Source: Roseateles noduli
GTDB taxonomy: Bacteria; Pseudomonadota; Gammaproteobacteria; Burkholderiales; Burkholderiaceae_C
Direction of reading: 5' to 3'
Length of the DNA stretch: 64,000 nucleotides
Assembly (NCBI GenBank): GCA_002205125.1
Contig: NIOE01000013.1
Span: forward strand, 186,001-250,000
This document shows, one piece after another, positions 54,401 to 63,540 of this stretch. The notes under the pieces are model-generated. The model was not told the DNA's origin, did not search any database, and saw only the letters and a list, made by a program, of their open reading frames with translations. A program made the translations under genes and the position numbers. Position 1 is the first letter of the stretch, and the number at the start of each line of letters is the position of its first letter.

Positions 54401-54742
54401 CTGGAGGAACTCGGCGACGCCTACGCCGCCGCGATGGAAGCCGGCTTCGTGCGCTTCCGTCCGGTGCTGATGACGGCGCTGGCGATGGTGATCGGCATGC
54501 TGCCGATGGCGCTGGGCCTGGGCGAGGGCGGCGAGCAGAACGCGCCGCTGGGTCGCGCCGTGATCGGCGGCCTGGTCTTCGCCACCTTCGCGACGCTGGT
54601 CTTCGTGCCGGTGGTGTTCAGCATCGTGCATAGACACCACCGCAAGACCGGACCCGCCGCCGACCTTTCTGAATCGAACGACTTGACCGCCGGCGCCGCC
54701 ACCGCGCTGCCCGGGGCCGGAGATGCTTCCCATGCGAACTGA
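51488..54742 (+). CDS. RND efflux transporter, inner-membrane permease
   Basis: This 1084-residue proton-driven RND pump has twelve expected helices. It begins with AAVRVALRRPYTFFVLALLLLIIGP and has the proton-relay aspartates in GILVDDATVTIENINW. Two large periplasmic loops follow helices 1 and 7 (YPGVSVVKIFF; NFFPQVDSGQ). Together with the adaptor and outer-membrane channel encoded downstream it forms a tripartite exporter of drugs or other small molecules. ATG 51488 (or 51494) is preferred over far-upstream in-frame codons, which lie in the regulatory region. Confidence 0.93.
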   Translation: MLMAAVRVALRRPYTFFVLALLLLIIGPLAAVRTPTDIFPEIRVPVIAVAWQFTGLPPDQMAGRISTLFQRTLTTTVNDIEHIEANTYPGVSVVKIFFQPGVNIAVANAQVTAVAQVAVRQMPAGTTPPLILNYNAATVPILQLALSGKGLSEQQLFDLGFNTIRTPLVTVPGAAIPLPYGGKQRQVQIDVNPAALQARGLSAQDVATALATQNVLTPIGTQKIGELEYTLQLNSAPSAIEELGRLPVKVVNGSTIYLRDVADVHDGNAPQTNIVHVDGGRSVLMSVLKNGAASTLAIVDGVRAKLGELRPSLPDELEVKPINDQSVFVRAAIKGVAIEGAIAAALTSLMILLFLGSWRSTVIIAVSIPLSILGSIIGLAAIGETLNLMTLGGLALAVGILVDDATVTIENINWHLEHGKGVEESIMDGAQQIVTPAFVSLLCICIVFIPMFFLEGVSRFLFVPMAEAVIFAMVCSFILSRTLVPTMAKYLLHPHAPLTDGHGHLSQPPSRNPLVRFQRNFEARFERVREGYRRMLETALASKKTFLIGFAVVVLASFALVPFIGSNFFPQVDSGQILMHARVPVGTRVEETAARFAKIEQAIRRVIPSEKIETMVDNIGLPPSSINLTYNNTGVLGTSDGDFQIALKEGHAPTADYVRQLRQVLPREFPDTTFSFPPADIVSQILNFGAPAPIDVQVRGRDVESNFAYAQQLLKRIKAIPGVADARIQQSNKAPTFNVDVDRTQAQLQGLTTRDVANSLVVNLAGSSQVAPTFWLNPQNGVSYSIVMQTPQHQLDSLASLSNLPIGNGSQPGTSTLGGVATFQRVNSPALISQYDVATMVQIHATTQDRDLGAVARDIRKVLADTQADVPKGSNVQLLGQVRTMDRAFSGLLFGLLGAVVLIYLLIVVNFQSWLDPAVIVSALPAALAGIVWMLFATGTTLSVPALTGAIMCMGVATANSVLVISFARERLEELGDAYAAAMEAGFVRFRPVLMTALAMVIGMLPMALGLGEGGEQNAPLGRAVIGGLVFATFATLVFVPVVFSIVHRHHRKTGPAADLSESNDLTAGAATALPGAGDASHAN

Positions 54743-55952
54743 TAACGACAACACCGTGGTGTCCTCGCGTCCTCCCGCGCGCTTCAAGCTCGCCGCGACC
54801 GTTGCGGTCGTCATCGCGATCGCGGTGGTGGCGGCGGGCCTGTGGGCCCGCAAGTCCAACGCCGAGCAATTGCAGAGTACTGCCGACGAGCGCGGCCAAC
54901 CGAGCGTCGCGCTGGTCTCGCCGCAGCCCTTGACCGAAGGTGGCCTGGAGCTGCCCGCGCGCATCGAGGCCTGGTCGCGTGCGCCGATCTACGCGCGGGT
55001 CAGCGGCTATCTGAAGCGCTGGAACGTTGACATCGGCGGCAAGGTCAAGGCCGGGCAGCAGCTCGCCGAGATCGAGACGCCCGACCTCGACCAGCAGCTG
55101 ATGCAGGCCAAGGCCGAGCTCGCGACTGCGCGCAGCAATGCCGCGCTGGCGGCGAGCACGGCCAAGCGCTGGCAGGGGCTGCTGGAATCGGACTCGGTGT
55201 CGAAGCAGGAAGTGGACGAGCGCACCGGCGACATGACGGCGAAGCAGTCGCAGGTGACGGCGCTGCAGGCCAACGTCGACCGGATCGAGGCGCTCAAGCG
55301 CTTCACGCAGTTGTCGGCGCCGTTCGACGGCGTCGTCACCGCGCGCAACACCGACGTCGGCGCGCTGATCAACATCGGTGGCGCGCCGGGCAGCGAGCTC
55401 TTCGTCGTGTCCGACACGCGCAAGCTGCGTGTCTACGTGAACGTGCCGCAGCGCCAGGTCGCGCAGGTGCGGGCCGGCGGCAAGGCCGTGCTGACGGTTC
55501 CCGAGCGGCCCGGCCAGCGCTTCGCCGCGACGGTGCAATCGACCTCGCAGGCGATCAACACGGCCAGCGGCGCGATGCTGGTGCAGCTCGCCGTCGACAA
55601 CGACAAGGACGAGCTGCTGCCGGGTGGCTTCGCGACGGTGCGCTTCGACGGCGCCGCGCCTGCCGAAGCAGGCGCTCAGGCGAATGCGGCGGTGTCGCTG
55701 CCGCCGGGTGCCGTGATCATCAACAAGGACGGCGTTCAGGTCGCGACGGTCGACGCGGGCAATCGCGTGAAGCTGCGCAAGGTCACGATCGCACGCGACA
55801 TGGGCACGCGCATCGAGCTCGGCGGCGGGTTGACTGCGGCTGATCGCGTCATCGCGAATCCGCCGGACGGCATCGCCGACGGCGACGTGGTGCGCGTCGC
55901 ACAACCTGCAGCCGCGCCGGGATCGGCGGCCTCGGCGAAGGGCCGCACATGA
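54732..55952 (+). CDS. RND efflux periplasmic adaptor (membrane fusion protein)
   Basis: This 406-residue adaptor has an N-terminal anchor helix (FKLAATVAVVIAIAVVAAGLW). The lipoyl half-motif is PIYARVSGYLKRWNVDIGGKVKAGQQLAEI, followed by a coiled-coil hairpin rich in Ala/Gln and the second half LSAPFDGVVTARNTDVGALI. GGAG nine bases before the ATG at 54732 supports that start; an ATG at 54723 is directly adjacent to it and less likely. It overlaps the permease gene by 11 bases. Confidence 0.93.
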   Translation: MRTDNDNTVVSSRPPARFKLAATVAVVIAIAVVAAGLWARKSNAEQLQSTADERGQPSVALVSPQPLTEGGLELPARIEAWSRAPIYARVSGYLKRWNVDIGGKVKAGQQLAEIETPDLDQQLMQAKAELATARSNAALAASTAKRWQGLLESDSVSKQEVDERTGDMTAKQSQVTALQANVDRIEALKRFTQLSAPFDGVVTARNTDVGALINIGGAPGSELFVVSDTRKLRVYVNVPQRQVAQVRAGGKAVLTVPERPGQRFAATVQSTSQAINTASGAMLVQLAVDNDKDELLPGGFATVRFDGAAPAEAGAQANAAVSLPPGAVIINKDGVQVATVDAGNRVKLRKVTIARDMGTRIELGGGLTAADRVIANPPDGIADGDVVRVAQPAAAPGSAASAKGRT

Positions 55953-57466
55953 CGACGCGTCCGTCCGCTGGCGCCGTCCGCGGCGTCACGCTCGCCATCG
56001 GCGCATTGACCGCCGCGTTGATCGCCGGCTGCGCCCAGCCGCCGAAGACGGTGCTACCGGAAGTGCCGATGACGACGGGCTTCAAGGAGGCTCGGGTTCC
56101 GTGGGTCGAGGCGGGATCGTCGACGTCTGCGAGCATCGCCTTCGACGGCTGGTGGAAGGGCTACGGCGATCCGGAGCTCGACGCGCTGCAGCAGCGGCTG
56201 GTCGAGAACAGCCCCGACCTCGCGTCGGCGCTCGCCCGCTACCAGCAGGCGAGGGCCGCGACCGACAGCCTGCGGTCGGCGCAATCGCCGACGCTGAACA
56301 GCTCTCTCAACGGGCAACGCGACCGGCAATCGGAGCGACGCCCGCTGCGCGTGCTCGGGCCGACCTCGCCCGATTGGTACAACAGCGCGACGCTGGGCCT
56401 GGACCTGAGCTACGAAGTCGACCTGTGGGGGCGCATCTCGCAGCAGGTCCGCGCCGGATTGGCGTCGGAACGCGCGGCGGCGGCGGACCTCGCCACGGCG
56501 CGGCTGGCCCTGCAGGCGCAGCTGGCGGATTCGCTGCTGCAGCTGCGTGGGCTCGATCGCGACAACGCCTTGCTCGCCGATGCCGAAGAGGCCTACACCC
56601 GCGCGTTCGACCTGATTTCCCGCCGGCACCGGGCCGGCATCGCGTCAGGTCTTGACCAGGCGCGGGCGGAGGGCCAACTGGAGTCGGCGCGTTCTCAGCG
56701 CCGGCAGTCGCAGGCGCAGCGTGCGGTGCTGGAGCACGCGATCGCCGCGCTGGTCGGCGCCAACGCCTCGAGCTTCCGCATCGAGCCGGCCGCGTCGCTG
56801 GATCTGGCGATGCCGGTGGTGCCGCCGGGCCTGCCGTCGACCTTGCTGGAGCGTCGTCCCGACATCGCCGCGGCGCAGCAGCGCGTCGTGGCGGCGACCG
56901 CAACGCTGGGCGTGGCGAAGACGGCGTTCTTCCCCTCGGTCGTGCTGAGCGCGCAAGGCGGCTTCCAGAGCAGCGACTTCGGTCGTTTCCTCGAAGCGCC
57001 CAACCTGTTCTGGGCCATCGGGCCGACGCTGGCCTACAACCTGTTCGACGGCGGCCGACGCAAGGCCGAGGAAGCGCGCGCCTCCGCGGCGCTGGACGAA
57101 TCGGCGCAGCGTTATCGCGGCACGGTGCTCGCGGCGTTCCAGCAGGTCGAGGATCAACTGGTCCTGCTCGACCGCTACGGCGAAGCGCTGGAGGCGGAGA
57201 ACAAGTCGGTCGACGCGGCGGAGCGTTCGCTCGCGCTGGCAACCAACCGCTACCGCGCCGGCGCGGCGGCCTACCTGGAGGTGGTCACCTCGCAGACGGC
57301 CGGACTGCAGGCGCGGCGCAGCGCGGTGGATCTCGCCACGCGGCAGCGCCGCGCGACGGTGGCGCTCGTGCGGGCGCTGGGCGGCGGATGGCAGCAGCCG
57401 GTGGAGATGAAGGCGGATGCGGGAGCGTCCGACGCGGTTGCGGTCACCAGAAATGGAAATCCGTAA
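55949..57466 (+). CDS. Outer-membrane efflux lipoprotein (OprM/NodT family)
   Basis: This 505-residue TolC-like channel subunit has a lipobox LIAGC at Cys28, followed by the first OEP repeat (DGWWKGYGDPELDALQQRLVENSPDLASALARY). The second repeat includes LPSTLLERRPDIAAAQQRVVAATATLGVAKTAFFPS. It completes the tripartite pump and overlaps the adaptor gene by four bases (ATGA), so all three genes form one operon. Confidence 0.94.
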   Translation: MTTRPSAGAVRGVTLAIGALTAALIAGCAQPPKTVLPEVPMTTGFKEARVPWVEAGSSTSASIAFDGWWKGYGDPELDALQQRLVENSPDLASALARYQQARAATDSLRSAQSPTLNSSLNGQRDRQSERRPLRVLGPTSPDWYNSATLGLDLSYEVDLWGRISQQVRAGLASERAAAADLATARLALQAQLADSLLQLRGLDRDNALLADAEEAYTRAFDLISRRHRAGIASGLDQARAEGQLESARSQRRQSQAQRAVLEHAIAALVGANASSFRIEPAASLDLAMPVVPPGLPSTLLERRPDIAAAQQRVVAATATLGVAKTAFFPSVVLSAQGGFQSSDFGRFLEAPNLFWAIGPTLAYNLFDGGRRKAEEARASAALDESAQRYRGTVLAAFQQVEDQLVLLDRYGEALEAENKSVDAAERSLALATNRYRAGAAAYLEVVTSQTAGLQARRSAVDLATRQRRATVALVRALGGGWQQPVEMKADAGASDAVAVTRNGNP

Positions 57467-57503
57467 CGCCAGATCGGCAAATGTAAAACGCCTTTCCGAA
57501 ATA

Positions 57504-57521
57504 AGACTACCTCGTTAGTCT
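57504..57521. terminator. Small hairpin after the RND operon
   Basis: AGACTA/TAGTCT, 6-bp stem with 6-nt loop, 37 bases after the last RND gene. No T tract follows, so it may be a weak terminator or an operator. Confidence 0.35.
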
Positions 57522-57530
57522 GCCTCCCGT

Positions 57531-57570
57531 TGTCGACATGGCCGCGCCTGCGCGCTGGCGTGTCGACACG
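57531..57570. promoter_or_regulatory. Paired TGTCGACA palindromes upstream of pectate lyase
   Basis: TGTCGACA occurs at 57531-57538 and again at 57561-57568, exactly 30 bp apart. The second copy extends to a 12-bp perfect palindrome CGTGTCGACACG (57559-57570). Spacing of about three helical turns suits cooperative repressor binding. A further inverted repeat TCACCG-GTGAT-CGGTGA lies at 57669-57685. Confidence 0.45.
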
Positions 57571-57736
57571 TGGCCTGTGCCGACGGCCACCGTCCCCGAT
57601 GCGGATCCTGCTGGTCCGCGTCGCGCGAGGCGGAGGAAACGGCGTTGGGTTCCCGAGCATTTTTTGATTCACCGGTGATCGGTGAGGGCGGAGCCATGCC
57701 CGCGCCGATCGCTTCAACGACATTGGGAGACATTCG

Positions 57737-59191
57737 ATGAAGAGCACCCGTATTGACGAGTCCGCCGTGCTGGTCGCGCCCAAGCCGCCGACCGCCGGAT
57801 CGCTGCGCGCGCCGAGCCCGAGGCACGGCCTGATGGCGATGGCGGTCGTGGTCGGCGCCGTCGCGCCGATGGGCGTGGCGCACGCGGTGGACTGGCCGTC
57901 CGGCTTCTCCAAGTGCGCGGACGAGGGCGGCACCTGCAAGATCGGCGACACGGCGCGCCAGGTCTCCTTCGGCGTGAAGGACAAGTGGGTCATCAAGAGC
58001 TTGAAGGGCGACGTCGCCTGCACGTCGGCGACCTTCGGCGGCGCGGACCCCAACCCGGGCAAGGCCGAGAAATGCGCGGTGGGACCGGCCGGATCGCCTG
58101 CGCCATCGCCGTCTCCGGCACCGTCCCCCTCGCCGGCGCCATCGCCTTCTCCCGCGCCGTCACCGGCCCCGGCCGGCCACAGCGGCGGCTACGCCGGGCA
58201 GGTCACCGGCGGCGGCTCGGCGACGCCCGTCACCGTCACGACCGCGGCACAGATGCAGGCCGCGATCGATGCCTACAGTGGCACCGGCGGGCTGGTGATC
58301 CGCTACGCCGGCACCTTCGATTTCGGCACCATCCCCGATCCCTGCACGCAGTGGAAGAAGGCGGCGGGCGCGGTCGTCGAGGTCAAGAACAAGAGCAACG
58401 TCACGATCGAAGGCGTCAACGGCTCGGCGGCGAACTTCGGTCTCGCGATCAAGGCCGCGGCGACCAACATCATCATCCGCAACATGACGATCGGGCTGCT
58501 GCCAGGATCCATCGATGCCATCGGCATCGAAGGCCAGAGCGGCAAGTTCCCGGGCTACGTCTGGATCGACCACAACACGCTGTTCAGCTCCACCGCCGAA
58601 TGCTCCGGCGCGGGCGACCTGGAGTTCGACGGCCTCATCGACAGCAAGGCCGGCGCGCATCACATCACCTACTCGTACAACTACCTGCACGACCACCACA
58701 AGGTCGGCCTGATCGGATCGAGCGACAGCGACGCGAGCGACCGCTACATCACCTTCCATCACAACGTGTACAGCAACGTCGGCTCGCGGCTGCCGCTGCA
58801 GCGCGCAGGCTACACGCACCTGTACAACAACCTGTACTCGGGCGTGCTGACCTCGGGCGCCAACATCCGCATGGGCGGCTACGCGTTGATCGAAGGCAAC
58901 TACTTCGAGAACGCGCAGAACCCGGTGACCTCGCGGGACAGCTCGTCGATCGGCTACTGGGAACTGCGCAACAACAACGTGCGCAGCCCGGCCGACTTCG
59001 CGACCTACGGGATCAAGTGGGTGGCCAGCGGTTCGAGCCCGTCGCGCGACGCGACCGATTGGGTGACGACGGCGAACTTCCCGGTGGGCATCCCGTATTC
59101 GTACACGGTGCACACGCCGGCCTGCGTGAAGCAGAAGCTGCTGACGGTGGCGGGGGCCGGGAAGAACTATGCGACCTTGAGCTGCAATTGA
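57737..59191 (+). CDS. Secreted modular pectate lyase (polysaccharide lyase family 1)
   Basis: This 484-residue extracellular enzyme cleaves pectate by beta-elimination. Its parts in order are an unusually long signal-peptide n-region (about 30 residues) then a hydrophobic core ending VAHA (~50); a small Cys-containing domain (SKCADEGGTCKIG ... EKCAVG, 51-116); a Pro-Ser-Ala linker (117-147); and the parallel beta-helix catalytic domain. Family marks are VWIDHNTLF (~276), DGLIDSKAGAHHITYSYNYLHDHHK (~298) and the catalytic Arg region SRLPLQRAG (~350). The N-terminal domain looks like a carbohydrate-binding module, from memory and unverified. GGGAGA precedes the ATG. Confidence 0.93.
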   Translation: MKSTRIDESAVLVAPKPPTAGSLRAPSPRHGLMAMAVVVGAVAPMGVAHAVDWPSGFSKCADEGGTCKIGDTARQVSFGVKDKWVIKSLKGDVACTSATFGGADPNPGKAEKCAVGPAGSPAPSPSPAPSPSPAPSPSPAPSPAPAGHSGGYAGQVTGGGSATPVTVTTAAQMQAAIDAYSGTGGLVIRYAGTFDFGTIPDPCTQWKKAAGAVVEVKNKSNVTIEGVNGSAANFGLAIKAAATNIIIRNMTIGLLPGSIDAIGIEGQSGKFPGYVWIDHNTLFSSTAECSGAGDLEFDGLIDSKAGAHHITYSYNYLHDHHKVGLIGSSDSDASDRYITFHHNVYSNVGSRLPLQRAGYTHLYNNLYSGVLTSGANIRMGGYALIEGNYFENAQNPVTSRDSSSIGYWELRNNNVRSPADFATYGIKWVASGSSPSRDATDWVTTANFPVGIPYSYTVHTPACVKQKLLTVAGAGKNYATLSCN

Positions 59192-59200
59192 GTTGCAACT

Positions 59201-59260
59201 GATCGGCCATTGAATGGCTGATCCAGAAGGGAAGGGGCCGTCGCAATGCGAGGGCCCCTT
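59201..59260 (+). terminator. Tandem hairpins after pectate lyase
   Basis: GATCGGCCAT-TGA-ATGGCTGATC (one G-U pair) is followed by AAGGGGCC/GGCCCCTT with a 13-nt loop. They begin 10 bases after the stop. No T run is present, so termination is uncertain. Confidence 0.5.
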
Positions 59261-59306
59261 GTCGCTGAGAGGCACCAGAGAACCAGCCTCCGAGGCCCAA
59301 AACGGA

Positions 59307-59338
59307 AAACCCCGCAGAACTCGCGTCCTGCGGGGTTT
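59307..59338 (-). terminator. Intrinsic terminator of tRNA-Met
   Basis: An 11-bp stem AAACCCCGCAG/CTGCGGGGTTT runs into TTTT on the minus strand, directly after the tRNA 3' end. It may also stop plus-strand transcripts from the pectate lyase. Confidence 0.85.
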
Positions 59339-59344
59339 CGTATT

Positions 59345-59421
<77 letters not shown>

Positions 59422-59520
59422 TTGCGAAGACAGCGACTATAGCAAAGATTTCGAAGACAATGCAAGCCCCGCCGATCACGGCATCGAAATTTCGGCGCGC
59501 GAGTCCTACTCGACCCCTCC

Positions 59521-60786
<1,266 letters not shown>

Positions 60787-60788
60787 AG

Positions 60789-60815
60789 ATCGGCTCCCTC
60801 GGGAGCCGATTTCCA
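60789..60815 (+). terminator. Hairpin between convergent ftsY and ffh
   Basis: ATCGGCTCC/GGAGCCGAT, 9-bp stem with loop CTCG, three bases after the ftsY stop and followed by TTCCATT. It is a likely ftsY terminator with a modest T tract. Confidence 0.65.
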
Positions 60816-60837
60816 TTCATGGGTGGGATGGGTGGGG

Positions 60838-62232
60838 TTACATCGGGAACCCGCCGCCTCCGCCGCCCATGAGGTTCTTGAGGCCGCCCATCTTCTTCAT
60901 CATCTTCATCAGGCCGCCGCCCTTCATCTTCTTCATCATCCCCTGCATCTGGTCGAACTGATTGAGCAGGCGGTTGACTTCCTGGATGTGGACGCCCGCA
61001 CCCGCGGCGATGCGGCGCTTGCGGCTGGCCTTGGACTTGCCGTCCATCAGCAGCGCCGGCTGGCGGCGTTCCTTGGCGGTCATGGCGTTGAGGATGCCTT
61101 CCATGCGCTTCATGTCGCGCTCGGCCTTGTCCATGTCGGGCTGACCGGCCTTGGCGGTCATCTGCGTGGGCAGCTTGTCCATCAGTCCGGACAGTCCGCC
61201 CATCTTCTTCATCTGCGAGATCTGCGCGAGGAAGTCGTTCAGGTCGAAGCCGTCGCCGGACTTGAGCTTCTCGGCCAGCTTCTGCGCCGCCTCGACGTCC
61301 ACGCCCTTCTGGACTTCCTCGACCAGCGCGACGATGTCGCCCATGCCGAGCACGCGACCCGCATGACGCTCGGCGTCGAAGACCTCCAGGCCGTCGATCT
61401 TCTCGGACACGCCCGCGAACTTGATGGGCGCGCCGGTGATCTGCTTCACCGACAGCGCCGCACCGCCGCGCGAGTCGCCGTCCAGCTTGGTCAGCACGAT
61501 GCCGGTCAGCGGCAGCGCTTCCTTGAAGGCCTTGGCGGTGTTGATCGCATCCTGACCCTGCATCGCGTCGACCACGAACAGCGTTTCCACCGGCTTGAGC
61601 GTGGCGTGCAGGTCGCGGATCTCGGCCATCAGCGCTTCGTCGATCGCCAGGCGGCCGGCCGTGTCGACCAGCAGCACGTCGAAGAAGTGGCGCTTGGCGT
61701 GATCCAGCGCCGCCAGCGCGATGTCGAGCGGCTTCTGGTCCGGCGCCGACGGGAACCATTCGGCGCCCGCCTGCTTCGTCACCGTCTTGAGCTGCTCGAT
61801 CGCGGCGGGGCGGTACACGTCCGCGGAGACCGTCAGCACCTTCTTCTTGCGCTTCTCGGTCAGGTGCTTGGCCAGCTTGGCGGTCGTCGTCGTCTTGCCG
61901 GCGCCCTGCAGGCCGGCCATCAGGATGATGGCGGGCGGCTGCGCGGCGAGGTTGATGTCGGCGACGCCGTCGCCCATCGTCGCGGCCAGTTCCTTGTGGA
62001 CCACCGAGACCAGCACCTGGCCCGGGTTCAGCGACGCGGCCACCTCCTGGCCCAGCGCCTTCTCCTTCACGCGGGCGACGAAGTCGCGCACCACGGGCAG
62101 CGCGACGTCGGCTTCCAGCAGCGCCATGCGGACCTCGCGCATCATGTCCTGCACATTGGACTCGGTGATGCGGGCTTGACCCCGCATGGTCTTCACAAGC
62201 CGGCTCAGTCGATCGGTCAGGGTGGATGCCAT
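60838..62232 (-). CDS. ffh: Signal recognition particle protein Ffh
   Basis: This 464-residue SRP54 homologue has the NG GTPase domain (GLQGAGKTTTTAKLA near residue 106; DTAGRLAIDE; TKLDGDSRGG). The Met-rich M domain (MQGMMKKMKGGGLMKMMKKMGGL near the C-terminus) binds signal sequences and 4.5S RNA. It starts at 62232 (MASTLTDRLSRLVKTMRG); earlier in-frame codons do not match the family. Its partner gene ftsY is adjacent and convergent. Confidence 0.97.
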   Translation of the reverse strand: MASTLTDRLSRLVKTMRGQARITESNVQDMMREVRMALLEADVALPVVRDFVARVKEKALGQEVAASLNPGQVLVSVVHKELAATMGDGVADINLAAQPPAIILMAGLQGAGKTTTTAKLAKHLTEKRKKKVLTVSADVYRPAAIEQLKTVTKQAGAEWFPSAPDQKPLDIALAALDHAKRHFFDVLLVDTAGRLAIDEALMAEIRDLHATLKPVETLFVVDAMQGQDAINTAKAFKEALPLTGIVLTKLDGDSRGGAALSVKQITGAPIKFAGVSEKIDGLEVFDAERHAGRVLGMGDIVALVEEVQKGVDVEAAQKLAEKLKSGDGFDLNDFLAQISQMKKMGGLSGLMDKLPTQMTAKAGQPDMDKAERDMKRMEGILNAMTAKERRQPALLMDGKSKASRKRRIAAGAGVHIQEVNRLLNQFDQMQGMMKKMKGGGLMKMMKKMGGLKNLMGGGGGGFPM

Positions 62233-62277
62233 CGTTTCGGCCCCGCGCAAGCGGGCGCGCCTCATTACACTTTGCAG

Positions 62278-63111
62278 ATGATTTTATCGTCCGCCTCCGC
62301 CGAGCCCAGCGGCCTGCTCCTCGCCGCCCTCAGCGCCGCCGGGGCACTGGCTTATGCCGCCGCCGCCGTTTTCGCCCATCGGCGCCCCCGCACCTGGCGC
62401 GCGGTGCTGGTCCTGGCCTGGCTGCTGCACCTGACCGCGCTGGTCGTGGACATCGGCGGCATCGGCGCCGCGCCGGTCAACGGCGGGCATGCGGCGCGCT
62501 TCGGATTCGCGCCCTCGCTGTCGATGACGATCTGGCTCATGATCGGCGTTTACCTGGTCGAGAGCCGCTTCCTGCCGTTGCCGTCCGCGCAGCGGCTGCT
62601 CAGCGTGCTGGGGCTGGTCGTCATGCTGGTGGCCTGGGCCTTCCCCGGCGAGTACCGGCCGCAGGCCGGTTCGCCGCTCGCGCCGCTGCACTGGGCGATG
62701 GGCCTGGCGTCCTACGGCCTGTGCGGCGTCGCGGTGATGCACGCGGTGATGCTCAACCGCGCCGAACGCCAGATGCGGTCGCAGAAAGGGCAGGGCGCGC
62801 CCGCCTTCGGCACGCCGCTGCTGCGGCTCGAACGCCTGACCTTCCAGTTCGTCGGCGCCGGCGTGGTGGTGCTGTCGATCGCGCTGCTGCTCGGCGTCGC
62901 CTTCACGCCGGAATGGCGCTGGGATCACAAGACGCTGTTCGCCGTGCTCGGCTGGATCGTGCTGACCGGCCTGCTCACCGGTCGCCGCGTGTTCGGCTGG
63001 CGCGGCAAGCGCGCCACGCGCTGGTTGTACTTCGGCGCCGCATTGCTGCTGCTGTCCTATGCCGGCTCGCGCTTCGTCCTCGAAGTCGTCCTGCAGCGCC
63101 CGCCGGTCTGA
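62278..63111 (+). CDS. Cytochrome c assembly-type membrane protein (YpjD/CcsA family)
   Basis: This 277-residue inner-membrane protein has about eight helices, including SMTIWLMIGVYLVESRF, LHWAMGLASYGLCGVAVMHAVML and WDHKTLFAVLGWIVLTGLL. The pattern matches the CcmC/CcsA-like YpjD family, which is found next to ffh in many proteobacteria. Its exact role is not established. The gene diverges from ffh with a 45-base gap. Confidence 0.85.
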   Translation: MILSSASAEPSGLLLAALSAAGALAYAAAAVFAHRRPRTWRAVLVLAWLLHLTALVVDIGGIGAAPVNGGHAARFGFAPSLSMTIWLMIGVYLVESRFLPLPSAQRLLSVLGLVVMLVAWAFPGEYRPQAGSPLAPLHWAMGLASYGLCGVAVMHAVMLNRAERQMRSQKGQGAPAFGTPLLRLERLTFQFVGAGVVVLSIALLLGVAFTPEWRWDHKTLFAVLGWIVLTGLLTGRRVFGWRGKRATRWLYFGAALLLLSYAGSRFVLEVVLQRPPV

Positions 63112-63211
63112 TCGCAGTTCGCCCGCCGATGTGCTCCTCCTTGATGCTCCCGACCGCCTCACGGGCCGCTCCACCGACCGCTCCACCGACTGACTCACCG
63201 GCTGCCTCATC

Positions 63212-63526
63212 GTGATCAAGCTGCTTTTCTGGATCGTCCTGCTGGCGGTGGTCGCCTTCATGCTCGGCTTCAAGCGGGGACGGCCGGCCTCGCGCGATGC
63301 GCGTCCGCAGTCGCCGTCCGCACCGCCGGCACCGGCCGCACCGGCGCCATCGCCTGAGCTCGAATCGATGGTGAGCTGCGCCGAATGCGGCACCCACCTG
63401 CCGGCCGGCGAGGCCGTGCCCGGTCGCGGGGGCCTGTTCTGCAGCGCGTCCCATCGCGCCGCGCACGAGGCCCGCCTGGACGCGGCCGCCGCGGAGCGCG
63501 CCCGCGGCGGCGCGTCCGGGTCCTGA
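63212..63526 (+). CDS. PP0621-family small protein
   Basis: This 104-residue protein has one N-terminal helix (LLFWIVLLAVVAFMLGF), a Pro/Ala-rich spacer, and a zinc-ribbon-like segment: SCAECGTHLPAGEAVPGRGGLFC with SHRAAHEA. This matches the PP0621 family, usually encoded between ypjD and pilS in Burkholderiales and pseudomonads. The start is GTG. Function unknown. Confidence 0.85.
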   Translation: MIKLLFWIVLLAVVAFMLGFKRGRPASRDARPQSPSAPPAPAAPAPSPELESMVSCAECGTHLPAGEAVPGRGGLFCSASHRAAHEARLDAAAAERARGGASGS

Positions 63527-63540
63527 GCGCCGGAGCACGC

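Noticed and set aside
58100-58180. Tandem repeats within the pectate lyase gene as a possible CRISPR or VNTR locus
   Set aside because: They encode the Pro-Ser-Ala linker in frame and are ordinary linker repeats.
63112-63211. Short repeated CCGACCGCTCCACCGACTG-like units between ypjD and the PP0621 gene
   Set aside because: Only two or three imperfect copies exist, with no symmetry or spacing pattern suggesting function.
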